From Bedellia somnulentella (Eukaryota; Arthropoda; Insecta; Lepidoptera; Bedelliidae), in assembly GCA_963576735.1 (NCBI GenBank), contig OY755175.1, positions 14,276,401 to 14,340,400 on the forward strand: 64,000 nucleotides of DNA, written 5' to 3'. Made by a program: the position numbers and the translations under genes. Positions 22,201 through 31,616 of the stretch are shown here, in pieces. The notes under the pieces are model-generated. The model did no database searches, was not told the DNA's origin, and saw only the letters and a list, made by a program, of their open reading frames with translations. How positions within the stretch are numbered: the first letter of the stretch is position 1; each line of letters begins with the position of its first letter.

Positions 22201-25200
22201 ATCGCAATATTGTATTTTTTGTTCATTGTGTTTTATTCATTTCATGATCATGTTTTTACAATATATATTCTTACAATTTCAGGCAAGGCAAAGTTAAGCT
22301 AGACATGGATTTAGGCGAAGACGAAGAAAGAGAATTCGCTCCTGATCTTCTCAATAGTACAGTTTATATTATATCTATGGCTCTACAAATATCCACGTTT
22401 GCAATCAACTATAGGGTAAGAATAAGAATATATAATAAATCATAAATGTCATCTATCATTTTTACTGACGTAACAACATCGTTTATGAATTCCGTCTGCA
22501 TGCACGAAAAATTGACACGTTCCGCCACCGTGAGCACGAATGAAGTGTTAGAGAAGCGCGATTGAGCGTGAACTGTTGCATGTAAAAAACAGTCCATAAA
22601 CAGTTGTATACAGACACACTTTCCTGTTAATCAGTAGAATAAACCAACATATTGTTTCCAGGGCCAACCGTTCATGGAAGGTCTGCGCGACAACAAGCCG
22701 CTGCTGTACAGCGTGGCGGTGTCGGCGGGGGTCGTGCTCATACTGGCCGCCGGACTCATGCCAGACCTCGCCACCATGTTTGAGATCGTGCCCTTCCCTT
22801 CCGATGTGAGTTACTATACGTTACGTATGTTACAACTCAGCTCACACACAGTAACACTCAGCTTCTAGTTCTGCTCGCAACTGAAACAGTGCGTAGGTGA
22901 AATTTTATACGTCAACTCAATTAGTCGGACGTGTTGCGGATATCGAGTGCCCTGTAAGTGGAAGTTTCAGTCGCAAGCCAGATGTCTCATCAGGAGTATT
23001 CTAATGCAGCTGCATCGATTTTTTTTGCGCGCCTCCACCACTGCAATATCATTTAGCGACGTGACAAATGTCCGCCCAATCGCCATACGCTTCTTCAGTT
23101 TAAACTTAGGTTTCATGGAAGGTTTGCGCGAAAACAAGCCGCTGCTGTACAGCATGGCGGTGTCGTCGGGGGTCGTGCCCGTACTGGCCGCCGGACTCAT
23201 GTCAGACCTCGCTACCATGTTTGAGATCGTGCCCTTCCCTTCCGATGTGAGTTACTATACGTTACGTATGTTACAACTCAGCTCACACACAGTAACACTC
23301 AGCTTCTAGTTCTGCTCGCAACTGAAACAGTGCGTAGGTGAAATTTTATACGTCAACTCAATTAGTCGGACGTGTTGCGGATATCGAGTGCCCTGTAAGT
23401 GGAAGTTTCAGTCGCAAGCCAGATGTCTCATCAGGAGTATTCTAATGCAGCTGCATCGATTTTTTTTGCGCGCCTCCACCACTGCAATATCATTTAGCGA
23501 CGTGACAAATGTCCGCACAATCGCCATACGCTTCTTCAGTTTAAACTTAGGTTATGGGCAAATTGTTCATGGAAGGTTTGCGCGACAACAAGCCGCTGCT
23601 GTACAGCGTGGCGGTGTCGGCGGGGGTCGTGCTCATACTGGCCGCCGGACTCATGCCAGACCTCGCCACCATGTTTGAGATCGTGCCCTTCCTATCCGAT
23701 GTGAGTTGTTGTATGTGACGTATGCGGGAGTACTGTTAGAGCGCACACTACTGCGGACTCACTCGCACATAGCAGCGTCTCAATCATATTCCTACATCGC
23801 GGTATGTAAGTGTTTATCGAACTAAGCATAAATACAAATTATAAGTTGGTACACAGCAGGGTGTACTGGCCAGTATATCTTTGCTGTTCCCACACGTATA
23901 ATAGGTTATGGACAACCGTTCATGGAAGGTCTGCGCGACAACGAGCCGCTGCTGTACAGCGTGGCGGTGTCGGCGGGGGTCGTGCTCGTACTGGACGCCG
24001 GACTCATGCCCGACCTCGCCACAACGTTCGAGATCGTGCCGTTATGTATGTTAGGTTATTAGTCAGCCGAACATGGAAGTGCGCGACCACAGGCACGCTG
24101 TAAGTAAGTTAAACAATATGTATGAAAATGGAAGAAAAAAGCTGTAGTGTCAGCGTAGAATAACACTACCCCATTTCTGCCGGTGGGTGATCGTAAGAGG
24201 CGACTAACGGTATTGGGACTTTTAAGGGATTTTTGGGTGATGCGGTTGGAGACCCATCACCAACAACCTTTATTTTGCCATCTTTTCCCCACTCACAAAG
24301 AGCTAGGTCTGGAGGTCTTGGGTTTGATCTGATTTTAGGATGAAAATATGTGTTAAATTGAGGCTTGGATGTTATTTCGATTGTGTTTTATTTTTATACA
24401 TTACTAGTGAACGACTGCAGCTTTGCAAAGGTAGTGCAATTTTTCAAATGTTTGAGAAGTCTAATCACTAACAGTATTTATTGTTATGGGCAAACCATTT
24501 CGCTGCCATGTTTGAGATCGTGCCCTTCCTTCGGAGGTGAGTTATATAACATGCTAAGCATGTATGGCAATGGAAAACTCTTTGTTTTATAAAGGAGGCT
24601 GGGTAAATTAGAAACAAAATGGTATGAGGTGTAAGTGATTGTTGGGCGAAGTCGTCGGAGACCCATCACTAACAACGTTTGTTTTACAATCTTTTCCTTA
24701 CTCAACTTTGAAAGGTATGTAAATATATTTATAAAAAAACAGGGCTGGGAGATCCTGCAGAAAAAAGCAGGTATGAGAAAAATATTTAATATGTGTCAGG
24801 ATCATACGATGAGAACTATTAGTGTGAGTATGTATGTAGGATGATACAAACGTATAAGAAAATTAAGCGAGGATCGAAAAATGGCCGTGGTTCAGTGATG
24901 AGAAAACTACCTTGTCTATATATTAAATGCATCATCCTATCAACTTGTTGCATATGTGGGAGCTTGTTGGCCTAGTTTTGTCTAAGTAATAATCTCATTG
25001 TAAATTTAACTGTAAGCCGTCCAAAGATAAATGTAAATAAAATAAACAGTACACATGCAATTTCAACATCCTCCTTAATACTTGCCTCCACAATTCCGTG
25101 ATTTAACCCATGATTTTATCTTCCAAACTCTATTCATATTGATACACAGGCGACCGCCCTAGATTCGCACGTTAAGTGTTATTTATAAATATCTAAGAAT

Positions 25201-25753
25201 TCTCCAACCACTGCTCATCTCTTATAATATTTACAGTGGTTTGTTGTCTATGTTTGTTCACAAGTTTGTAGGTTTCTATTAAGAAAATACTTTTTATAAT
25301 TGATTGTTTGATTTCGTATTCTATGAAATACATTACAGAAAAAACAAACAAGCAAATCTGCCATTTGAAAACGAGTATAAATAATACAATTTAAACCACT
25401 ATTGATTTTCGGATATTTAATCGCGCGTTATTACGTGGTTTCAAAGCCCGGGGACCCGTGACCACTATATCTGAAAAGTTCTTTAAACGTCGAGCTTGAA
25501 AAACCATGTAATTACATGCGATTAAATATCCGAAAATCTATAAAATTTAAACTGCTCAATTGTAATGTGCGATCGCGAAAGTGTGAGAAAATACAAAGTA
25601 TAAATGTATATTTTTTTTGCCATTTTTCAGTACCGATTAATACTTGTCCAAGTATTAATAAACGACATGGTGTTCGCGTTTTTGGCAGACAGAGTGTGTC
25701 TATGGTTGTTCGGAGAAGGTCGTATACGTAACACAGCCTGCGTGCAATCCTAG
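13276..25753 (+). CDS. ATP13A1: P5A-type ATPase, ER transmembrane-helix dislocase (ATP13A1), ten exons
   Basis: Exons: 13276-13530, 13608-13697, 14663-14866, 16806-18752, 19208-19457, 20280-20476, 21731-21873, 22283-22415, 22662-22805 and 25631-25753. All introns are GT-AG and phases match, giving 1161 residues, close to the family's 1150-1225. P-type ATPase signatures: TGES (307-310), P5A-specific PPELPIE in M4 (446-452), DKTGTLT with phospho-acceptor Asp489, KGAPE (613-617) and GDGTND (819-824). The N-terminal membrane pair is in exon 1. The last helices are in exons 6-10, ending with [17 protein letters not shown]. Human and yeast (Spf1) relatives remove mistargeted helices from the ER membrane. 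Odd: exon 3 has a GTTTGT donor, and exon 9 is followed by extra copies of itself. All active-site residues are present, so the gene looks functional. Confidence 0.95.
14388..14612 (+). repeat. Family A repeat (ATP13A1 intron 2)
   Basis: Reads GCCTGTAGTGCCGGCTAAG to GCCATGAGTATATGTATGTATG. The tail ends about 50 bp before the exon 3 acceptor. Moderately diverged. Confidence 0.8.
14996..16130 (-). pseudogene. Mariner-type transposase relic (ATP13A1 intron 3)
   Basis: On the - strand, pieces in different frames read [46 protein letters not shown] (catalytic Asp in HDNAPTH) and [20 protein letters not shown] (catalytic Asp in SPDLAPS), matching the mariner D,D34D catalytic domain. The 5' part (15700-16130) is more decayed. 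The 3' end at 14996 begins AGGGCCGTTCAATAAAAAG, like a mariner terminal repeat; the matching other end is not found. Several frameshifts make it inactive. It lies antisense to ATP13A1. Confidence 0.85.
15092..15210. repeat. 33-bp inverted repeat inside the mariner relic
   Basis: 15092-15124 (GATTTCTGAATTGAGTATTC, then AAGCTGAGAACAA) is the reverse complement of 15178-15210 with one mismatch, around a 53-bp centre. It is a small foldback insertion or a rearranged end of the mariner. Confidence 0.7.
16438..16650 (-). repeat. Family B SINE, diverged, antisense (ATP13A1 intron 3)
   Basis: Read on the + strand: GGGTTGGCTGTGGTACTAAT, CACATGACATGAAAG, CCTGGTGTTCAGAATACCCA and GTGATAGGGGGCGAGCC, all features of family B in reverse. 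Confidence 0.65.
19458..20279. other. ATP13A1 intron 5
   Basis: AT-rich; (TTTA)n simple repeat at 19484-19504. No element is recognised in the rest. Confidence 0.5.
20554..21256. mobile_element. Non-autonomous hAT element with (ATTCGC)n subterminal arrays
   Basis: Ends are TAGTGATGTAACGAAT at 20554 and ATTCGTTACATCTCTA ending at 21256, 16-bp inverted repeats with one mismatch. They are flanked by the 8-bp direct repeat ATACGAAT (20546-20553 and 21257-21264), the target-duplication size of hAT transposons. Arrays of ATTCGC/GCGAAT lie just inside both ends (20569-20645 and 21155-21230), as transposase-binding repeats would. The 703-bp body has no transposase frame. It sits in ATP13A1 intron 6. 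Confidence 0.85.
21371..21612 (+). repeat. Family A repeat, full length (ATP13A1 intron 6)
   Basis: GCCGTGTAGTGCCGGCTTAG to GCCGTGAGCATATGCATATG; close to consensus apart from the tail. Confidence 0.88.
22662..22805 (+). other. ATP13A1 exon 9, copy 1 of the exon array (functional copy)
   Basis: 144 bp, phase 0 to 0, acceptor TTTCCAG|GGC and donor GAT|GTGAGT. Encodes [20 protein letters not shown], then [20 protein letters not shown] and EIVPFPSD, a membrane helix near the C-terminus. It joins in frame to 22283-22415 and 25631-25753. Confidence 0.9.
23110..23246 (+). pseudogene. Exon 9 copy 2, out of phase
   Basis: Repeats the exon from ATGGAAGG onward, 441 bp downstream of copy 1, with six amino-acid changes (for example [23 protein letters not shown]). 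The donor GAT|GTGAGT is intact, but the GGC CAA CCG start is lost. The nearest acceptor, ACTTAG at 23104-23109, gives 137 bp, which does not fit the phase of exons 8 or 10. Confidence 0.8.
23551..23700 (+). other. Exon 9 copy 3, open and in phase; candidate alternative exon
   Basis: 150 bp from acceptor ACTTAG|GTT to donor GAT|GTGAGT, phase 0 at both ends. It would encode [17 protein letters not shown], then a protein identical to copy 1 except FLSD for FPSD. The 304 bp before it are almost identical to the 304 bp before copy 2. It could replace or follow copy 1 without breaking the frame. Whether it is used is unknown. Confidence 0.6.
23909..24055 (+). pseudogene. Exon 9 copy 4, decayed
   Basis: Begins TATGGACAACCGTTCATGG and keeps most of the exon, with [14 protein letters not shown] (Asp inside the helix) and TTFEIVP. 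The end runs CCGTTATGTATG, so PFPSD and the donor are gone. The native acceptor AG is also missing. Confidence 0.8.
24141..24296 (+). repeat. Family A repeat, 5' part (ATP13A1 last intron)
   Basis: GCTGTAGTGTCAGCGTAG to ATCTTTTCCCCACTCA; the 3' third is absent. The following 24300-24345 (GGTCTGGAGGTCTTGGGTTT) resembles a tRNA-like SINE head. Confidence 0.75.
24484..24545 (+). pseudogene. Exon 9 copy 5, internal deletion
   Basis: TTATGGGCAAACCATTTC is joined directly to CCATGTTTGAGATCGTGCCC and a GTGAGTTA donor. The middle of the exon is missing. Confidence 0.75.
24630..24840 (+). repeat. Family A repeat, strongly diverged
   Basis: GATTGTTGGGCGAAGTCGTC, GGAGACCCATCACTAACAAC and ATCTTTTCCTTACTCAACTT are recognisable. 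A separate GTGTGAGTATGTATGTAGG end occurs at 24820-24840. Confidence 0.5.
25405..25537. mobile_element. 133-bp MITE with long inverted ends (ATP13A1 last intron)
   Basis: ATTTTCGGATATTTAATCGC at 25405 mirrors GCGATTAAATATCCGAAAAT ending at 25537. The similarity continues inward for about 40 bp (TTACGTGGTTT against AAACCATGTAA). It ends about 90 bp before the last ATP13A1 exon. Confidence 0.75.
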
Positions 25754-26280
25754 CCTCTTATACACTGCCTTAAAATAGGATTTATTACAATGGGTATTCT
25801 TAATCTTAACTGCAAGTTCTTTGCAAAAGTAAACGCTTACCAACAGTTTGTTAAGTAATGCAAGTTGAGAGGATAGAAATATAGCGTGTAATATCATTTT
25901 ACCAATTGTATTTGCAGATAAAATTTCCATAGTTATACAGGTTTTCAGAGCTGATGTAAGTTTTATACCGTAAAAATGTTTTAAGATAATTTTGAGTTTT
26001 ATGAAATTGTGTAAATAATAGTGAGTGTCTTATCGAAAGCTATAAATGTACTTTGTACCATTCCATAGAGAGAAATTGTTGTTTTTTTATTCATTGATAT
26101 TTGATGAAGTGAGGATGTTTTCCTAGTACCTCAAATTACCTTTTATCATTTATTGTTATCTAAAAATGTCTTTATTTTACTAATCCCATAAAGTTATAGC
26201 TAATGTGCTCAAAGTATTCGCATTTAAATACCTATTTTGAGAGTGTAGTGTTTTTTGTTGTTTATTTATATATGTATATG

Positions 26281-26286
26281 AATAAA
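26281..26286 (+). terminator. Candidate poly(A) signal of ATP13A1
   Basis: First canonical AATAAA found after the stop at 25753. It would give a 3' UTR of about 550 bp. Confidence 0.35.
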
Positions 26287-26539
26287 ATGTAGTTGAGATG
26301 ATTTATTGTTTCTTTTTTTAACCTTGTTGGCTTAGTAGAAAATTTCATATTCAATAATGCAGGAAGTAACAAGCATACAAAAAAAATCAAAAATCGTTTT
26401 TCAGTTTCATGTAATTTTACAGAAGTATGAGGTGAAGAAGCATGAATCCTAGAATCTATACAAACCCACACCTATGCGAGTTTTATCAACTAATATAGAT
26501 GTTTCAGTTATCATAGTTTTTAAACTCAACTCTGCGTTC

Positions 26540-26790
26540 ACACCTTGAATCCCCAAATGGGTGGCAGGGGTACTCCTATTGCTGAACATCACGTGACTAG
26601 CAGAGAGTCCACGTTTTTCTGGGACTATTCCACCACATGAAAAGTGCAGTTCTATTGCTGATTTTTACGAATACACTCACATGTAACTATTGATACAACT
26701 CATCCATGTTAGTTTCCTCACGAAGTTTTGTCGCACCGTTCACAATCTTGATCAATCAACCACACATGTGACTTAACAACGGACACGTTG
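26540..26790 (-). repeat. Family B SINE, diverged, antisense
   Basis: Read on the + strand: CCCCAAATGGGTGGCAGGGG, CTGAACATCACGTGACTAG, GTTTCCTCACGAAGTTTTGT and CACACATGTGACTTAAC, in reverse family B order. Confidence 0.65.
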
Positions 26791-26878
26791 GTGTAGGCAT
26801 AACTAAGAATTTAGCTAATGTCTCCTATGTCGCCTTTATGAAAAGCGGCGGGCCGTCTTTATATACGTATTTATTTAG

Positions 26879-27099
26879 TGGAAGTGTCGGCTTACAATAA
26901 CACTACCCCATTTCTACCCGTGGGTGATCGTAAGAGGCGACTAAGGATATAGGGGCTTATTAAGTGCTTTTTGGGCGTCCCGTCACCAAAAACATTTATT
27001 ATTATACCATCTTTTCCCCAATCAACTTCCAAAAGAGGGTGAGGAATTTTTCATTCTAAAGCTCTGGCTACCCCGTTAAGGGATTAATAGCCGTGAGTA
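26879..27099 (+). repeat. Family A repeat, full length
   Basis: From GTGGAAGTGTCGGCTTACAA to GCCGTGAGTAT, running straight into a second copy. Confidence 0.85.
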
Positions 27100-27526
27100 T
27101 TGGGGCATACAAAGGATTGTTGGGCAATGCGGTAGGAGAGCCATCACCAACAACCTTTATTTTTACCATCTTTTCCCCACTCACATTTCCAAAAGCGGCT
27201 GAGGAATTTCTTATATTTTAGCTCTGGTTACCCCTTCTACGAATTTACATACATACATATACTCACGGCTCTAAATCCCTTAACGGGGTAGCCAGAGCTT
27301 TGGAATGAGAAATTCCTCAGCCACTTTTGGAAGTTGATTGGGGAAAAGATGGTATAATAATAAATGTTTTTGATGACGGGTCACCAACCACATCGCCCAA
27401 AAACCACTTAAAAAGCCCCTATACCCTTAGTCGCCTCTTACGATCACTCACGGGTAGAAATGGGGTGGTGTTATTCTAAGCCGACACTTCACGTTTTCTA
27501 GGAATTTATAGCCGTATATGTATGTT
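27100..27526 (+). repeat. Family A repeat, 5'-truncated, interrupted by a third copy
   Basis: TGGGGCATACAAAGGATTGT to TTCTACGAATTTA at 27247. It resumes after the insertion at 27496 with TTCTAGGAATTTATAGCCG and a short TATGTATG end. The 13-bp TTCTA(C/G)GAATTTA at 27235-27247 and 27496-27508 is the target duplication. Confidence 0.8.
27248..27495 (-). repeat. Family A repeat nested in the previous one, antisense
   Basis: CATACATACATATACTCACG, then the reverse of the whole element to AAGCCGACACTTCACG. With the + copy at 26879-27099 it makes two arms of over 200 bp that could fold back on each other. Confidence 0.85.
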
Positions 27527-28628
27527 CAATTAGAGTAAAGCCAGTTTCAGAATACAAGGCTAAAATTAAAAAAAAAATGGACGGTGGTTGCCGTGAGATA
27601 TTCTTGACAATTTCGTAAGGTCTTAGCAAAATATCAAGGTGCTCCTATGAACTCAACTGCCCAGTCTCAAGAAACCGCAAATCCAACTATAGAAACAAAT
27701 AGTGAAATATTAGAAAGTTCTAAGATAACTTCAGCGAAGATGCACCCTCACGGTAGTAAGCTGCTGGGTACGGTGATTTGGTCTTAGTCCACCATGATAG
27801 TATGCGTGTTGGAACATTTTTACGACTACTACCGTAATAGTAGCCGGTTCTGACGGCTTAATAGATTCTCTGCATCACGGAAGCAACGCAATATCATAAT
27901 CGACTATTATCGACTAATCGACTAATATTTCCAAAAAATATATTTGACGCACTAACAGCTACCTTCACCACAGCACGTAGGCAGTTTATGTTACTTGAAA
28001 ATATTGTAGCTTGCTTTTGTTGAAATAATGTATTAAATCGGTTTCATTACTCCAGAAATTACCTCATATAAACACACAAACGATTTTTTTAGGTTTGTAT
28101 AGTACTTATCATATATAGAAGGAAAATAACAATAGTTAGGTAAAAGACTCATCAACAACAGTTATAACTTTATAAGTTTCAATATTACATACAATATTTA
28201 CACGACTTGGTGATATATTTATTAATAGTAAGGATGTACCTACTCGTATACATTATAATATATCTACTAGTATTGAACACAAGAAGTTTGGCATCACACA
28301 AAATGTTATATAAATCTCAGTTATTATCGGCAAACCCGTTTATCTTCCGGTCGTCGCCTCGTAAACTATTAATTAGCTGCTTAAGGCGAATATAATAGAG
28401 CCAATTAGTGAGAGTTATAGAATACGTGGGCTGTTAGCTTTGACGTGACAAATTAAGTGTTGATTAAGTCGATTTTCCTCGAGTTCACCTCTCGATCAGC
28501 GGTTTCTGATTGCTTTCATTAAGTACTGCTACATATCGAATTTAGGATTGAGTTTTATGTAGCCAATGAAAAAAAAAAACTATTTATGGAACATATGATA
28601 ATTTATATAAATTTATTATTAAATTTTG
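27527..28628. other. Intergenic, nothing recognised
   Basis: AT-rich single-copy-looking DNA without a coding frame or an obvious repeat. Confidence 0.4.
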
Positions 28629-28757
28629 TTAACAACCACGATAAATTAGCTACACATATGTCATTAGAAAAAACTAATTGGTGTAGGCCCGACCCAGGAT
28701 TTGAATCCTCACCGTCTGCACGATAAGCGGTGTTCTACCCACTGAGCTATCACGGAT
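28629..28757 (-). repeat. Family B SINE, tRNA head, antisense
   Basis: CCCGACCCAGGATTTGAATCC (reverse B box) and CTACCCACTGAGCTATCACGG (reverse A box). The body is truncated after the tRNA-like head. Confidence 0.8.
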
Positions 28758-28761
28758 GGTT

Positions 28762-29210
28762 TATATGTATACTTACGGCTATAAATCCTGGAAGAGGGTA
28801 GCCAGAGCTTCAGAGTTAGAAACTACTATGTAAGTTTTGAAAAGTCGGGTGGGAACTGATTGTATAAGGGATTTTTTGTGAATAGGTCACAGAAGGGCAA
28901 GCACGAGCCGTGTTTAAACTAGATATCGCGTGGGATAAAGTAGCCATCTCTTACGCACTTACTTAGTATCGTATACTGCCATCTCGTTCTAACCGTTATC
29001 GTGTCGATAAAATAGCGCTCGTGCTTGCCCTTCTGTATAACAAGCAAGCATTCAAAAGATGGTAAAAATAAAGATTTTGGTGATGGATCTCCAACCGCAT
29101 CGCCCAAAATCCAATAAAAAGCCCCAATACCGTTAGTCAGCTCTTAAGACACCCGTGGGTAGAAAGGGGTAGCGACATTCTAAGCCGGCACTACACGGCA
29201 AAAAAAGAAT
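28762..29210 (-). repeat. Family A repeat, antisense, split by a MITE
   Basis: The 3' part at 28762-28860 (TACTTACGGCTATAAATCC) is diverged. The 5' part at 29048-29205 (AAAAGATGGTAAAAATAAAG to GCCGGCACTACACGGC) is well kept. The 144-bp MITE 28891-29034 lies between them. Confidence 0.75.
28891..29034. mobile_element. MITE family C, complete copy
   Basis: Perfect 17-bp terminal inverted repeats AGAAGGGCAAGCACGAG / CTCGTGCTTGCCCTTCT. Internal landmarks are ATCGCGTGGGATAAAG, TTACTTAGTATCGTATACTG and TCGTGTCGATAAAATAGCG. Related copies lie at 38705-39092, 40071-40200 and 43140-43277. Confidence 0.85.
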
Positions 29211-29213
29211 ACA

Positions 29214-29458
29214 TACATACATACATATACTCACGGCTATATTTCCCTAGAAGGGGTAGCCAGAGCTAAGGAATTAGAAATTCCTCAGCCACTTTTGGAA
29301 GTTGAGTGGGGAAAATATGGTAAAAATAAAGGTTTTTAGTGATGGGTCTCCAACCGCATCGCCCGAAAATCCAATATAAAGCCCCGATACCCTTAGTCGC
29401 TTCTTACGACACCCATGGGAAGAAAGGGGAAGCGACATTCTAAGCCGGCACTACACGG
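29214..29458 (-). repeat. Family A repeat, full length, antisense
   Basis: Runs from CATACATACATACATATACT to GCCGGCACTACACGGC. The flank AAAAAAGAATA occurs on both sides (about 29203-29213 and 29461-29471), consistent with a target duplication next to the preceding family A copy. Confidence 0.85.
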
Positions 29459-29470
29459 CAAAAAAAGAAT

Positions 29471-29915
29471 ATAAATAAAAGATGTTATTAAAGGAAAGAA
29501 AAATTTCGACACTGGCGGGGTTCGAACCCGCGACCTTCGGGTATACGCCCCCGTCGCTCTGCCAACTGAGCTACAGTGTCAGTTGGCATCCAGCGCGAAA
29601 TTTCTCTATCCTTTGTTTCTTTTTTACACGTTCAAGTAGTGTTTGCGTTTCCTACCTCCGAATTTTAACTAATTCGGACGGCCACTTGTCTACCTTTTCA
29701 GATAGAATGCAAATGTTGGAAACGCCTAACTATCACATAATTTAATGTTTTTTGACATGAATTCCTCATGTAGGGATTATTACTCATAAATAAAAGATGT
29801 TATTAAAGGAAAGAAAAATTTCGACACTGGCGGGGTTCGAACCCGCGACCTTCGGGTATACGCCCCCGTCGCTCTGCCAAGCGACGGGGGCGTATACCCG
29901 AAGGTCGCGGTCTAA
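29471..29915 (-). repeat. Duplicated tRNA-like sequence with a foldback end
   Basis: On the - strand 29580-29508 looks like a tRNA: acceptor arms GACACTG/CAGTGTC pair, the D arm is TAGCTCAGTTGGCAGAGC and the T arm GCGGGTTCGAACCCCGC. The anticodon stem does not form a normal 5-bp stem with a 7-base loop and lacks U33, so this is a tRNA-derived element, not a tRNA gene. About 95 bp of it with its flank (from GATGTTATTAAAGGAAAG) is repeated at 29787-29880. This is followed directly by about 30 bp of the same sequence inverted (GCGACGGGGGCGTATACCCG). Confidence 0.7.
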
Positions 29916-30059
29916 AAAGAATATATTTAAATATTGAGGAATTGACGGAGATACAAAAATGTATACAACCGAATAACAGTAAACTCAGTAAATCAGTTCA
30001 TTACACATTTTTTCAAGAAGCACTGTTCTAAGGCAGTCTTACACAAATCCACATTTGCA

Positions 30060-30335
30060 ATCAGAGTCGGGAGAAAAGTTCCGACGCCCCCCGCACCCCG
30101 CGCCCCCAGCGAACTACCCCGCTGGCTTTAATTAACAGAAAGTGGTTCATTAGAGCTTATTCATTAAAGCAAGGAGTAATTAGCGAACTCTAATGAATGC
30201 TGTAATAATGTAAGAGAGGCCGCGTCGGACGGCGGACCGACTAGATTAATCAGAACCTCAGTATAATTTAGTAATGACGTCAATTTATTACAAGGCTGAT
30301 TGCGGGAATATCAACGATTAGCTTAACAGCAACCG
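30060..30335. other. CpG/C-rich block with homeodomain-type motifs
   Basis: C-rich CGACGCCCCCCGCACCCCGC is followed by clustered TTTAATTAACAG, TTCATTAGAG, GTAATTAGCG and TCTAATGAATG, then GCGTCGGACGGCGGACCGAC. The composition differs sharply from the AT-rich surroundings and resembles a conserved non-coding element. No coding frame is present. Confidence 0.35.
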
Positions 30336-30770
30336 TTTTCTAATTGAATCTACGCTTCTCAGACTCACTTGGATACTAATTTTGTCGTTTACATACTAAA
30401 TGCTAAGTTGCTGAAGTAATAGAATACTTTTTGTCCTGAATATATTTGTGTATACCACATTTATGTAAATACATTTAATTGATTATGATTTGAGTAATGC
30501 AACCAAGAAAAACTAGAAAAAAATGCAACTACTAATTGTATTTACAAACTAATGGTATACGTGTAAATGTATACGTTTGTTTATTTTTATTTAACATTAA
30601 CATTTCCAAAGGTTTAATGAATCTAAATTGTAGAAGCACATTTGAATTTTAAGCCTTCAAGTGCTAATTAAGTAATACGATTTTGACATTTTTCGTATTT
30701 CCAATTCCAACAGTTGAAAATCAAAAAATAGTTTTGGCGCTGACTGACAAACCTTTATAGAGTTACTAGC
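30336..30770. other. Intergenic, nothing recognised
   Basis: AT-rich, no frame, no repeat seen. Confidence 0.4.
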
Positions 30771-30948
30771 TTTTGCCCGCGACTTTGTATGCATCGAATA
30801 GTTATTTGGATACAACCTCAGAAACGTAACTACCATTACCCAAATCTAATCCAAAACACCTACCATCCAATTTCAGCTCTCTAGGTCTCATTTAAGCTGT
30901 GAGCTGTCTGTCAGTGAGTCAGTCAGTAGCGGAACGATTTTTATAAAT
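30771..30948 (-). mobile_element. Helitron-like fragment, antisense
   Basis: ACTAGCTTTTGCCCGCGACT at 30771 is the reverse of the CGCGGG...AAAAGCTAGT end typical of lepidopteran Helitrons. The body continues to CAGTAGCGGAACGATTTT. The 5' end is not identified. Confidence 0.55.
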
Positions 30949-31195
30949 ATGTTCACTTAACAGGGACTGCAAAAAAACTGTATGAAAACAATATTTTCCA
31001 ATATTTAATTTTATAACCAAACACAAACTATGACAAATTCTTTCCGAAATAAAAGCACATACGAGCTTGTTCATTATAATGATGTATTTACTAAAGTGTA
31101 TCACAATGAGACCTGCTGAAAGACAGTACTTTCAAGCACATAATACAAGACTATTTTTGAGGCGCTTTTTATTTCATTTCGACTAAGATTTTATT
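30949..31195. repeat. Dispersed 250-bp direct repeat, copy 1
   Basis: ATGTTCACTTAACAGGGACT to CGACTAAGATTTTATT. It matches 38031-38280 with only a few substitutions and one 3-base indel (GATGTATTTAC against GATGTACTATTTAC). No coding or tail features. Confidence 0.9.
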
Positions 31196-31616
31196 TTAAG
31201 GTATGTTATTTAAGGTGATTAATCCTAAAGTGACATGAAGTAGAAAATAACGGGGTTGGACGTCGAAGTTTTCCAGAGGATAAATATTGGACTTTCTTCA
31301 GTTTTAGGACCTTTTCTACTGATGTTCTATCACAACTGAAATGGATCCTTAATTTCCAAAAGATACCCTAAACATGTACATACCTGCATAGTACCTGTTA
31401 TTTCAATAAAGTGTTACTTACTACTACTTCTATCTCGTTCCATCTAGTATTGACATAAAAAAAAGCGCAAGTTTCTTTTATCCCAGTTAATATAAATTCC
31501 TTAATTGGAGTACCTAAAAGTTCATTTATCGTGAGGAATATAATTAATTTATTTTCATAAAAAGCTGAAACTACTGTCTGTATAAATCTGAAAATTTGCG
31601 CGTTTCCCTTTAAGTG

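Noticed and set aside
23388..24103. Arg/Ala/Gly-rich frames (for example [17 protein letters not shown])
   Set aside because: These are the exon 9 copies read in the wrong frame.
29508..29580. A functional tRNA gene on the - strand
   Set aside because: Acceptor, D and T arms are good, but the anticodon arm cannot form a 5-bp stem with a 7-base loop and lacks U33; treated as a tRNA-derived repeat.
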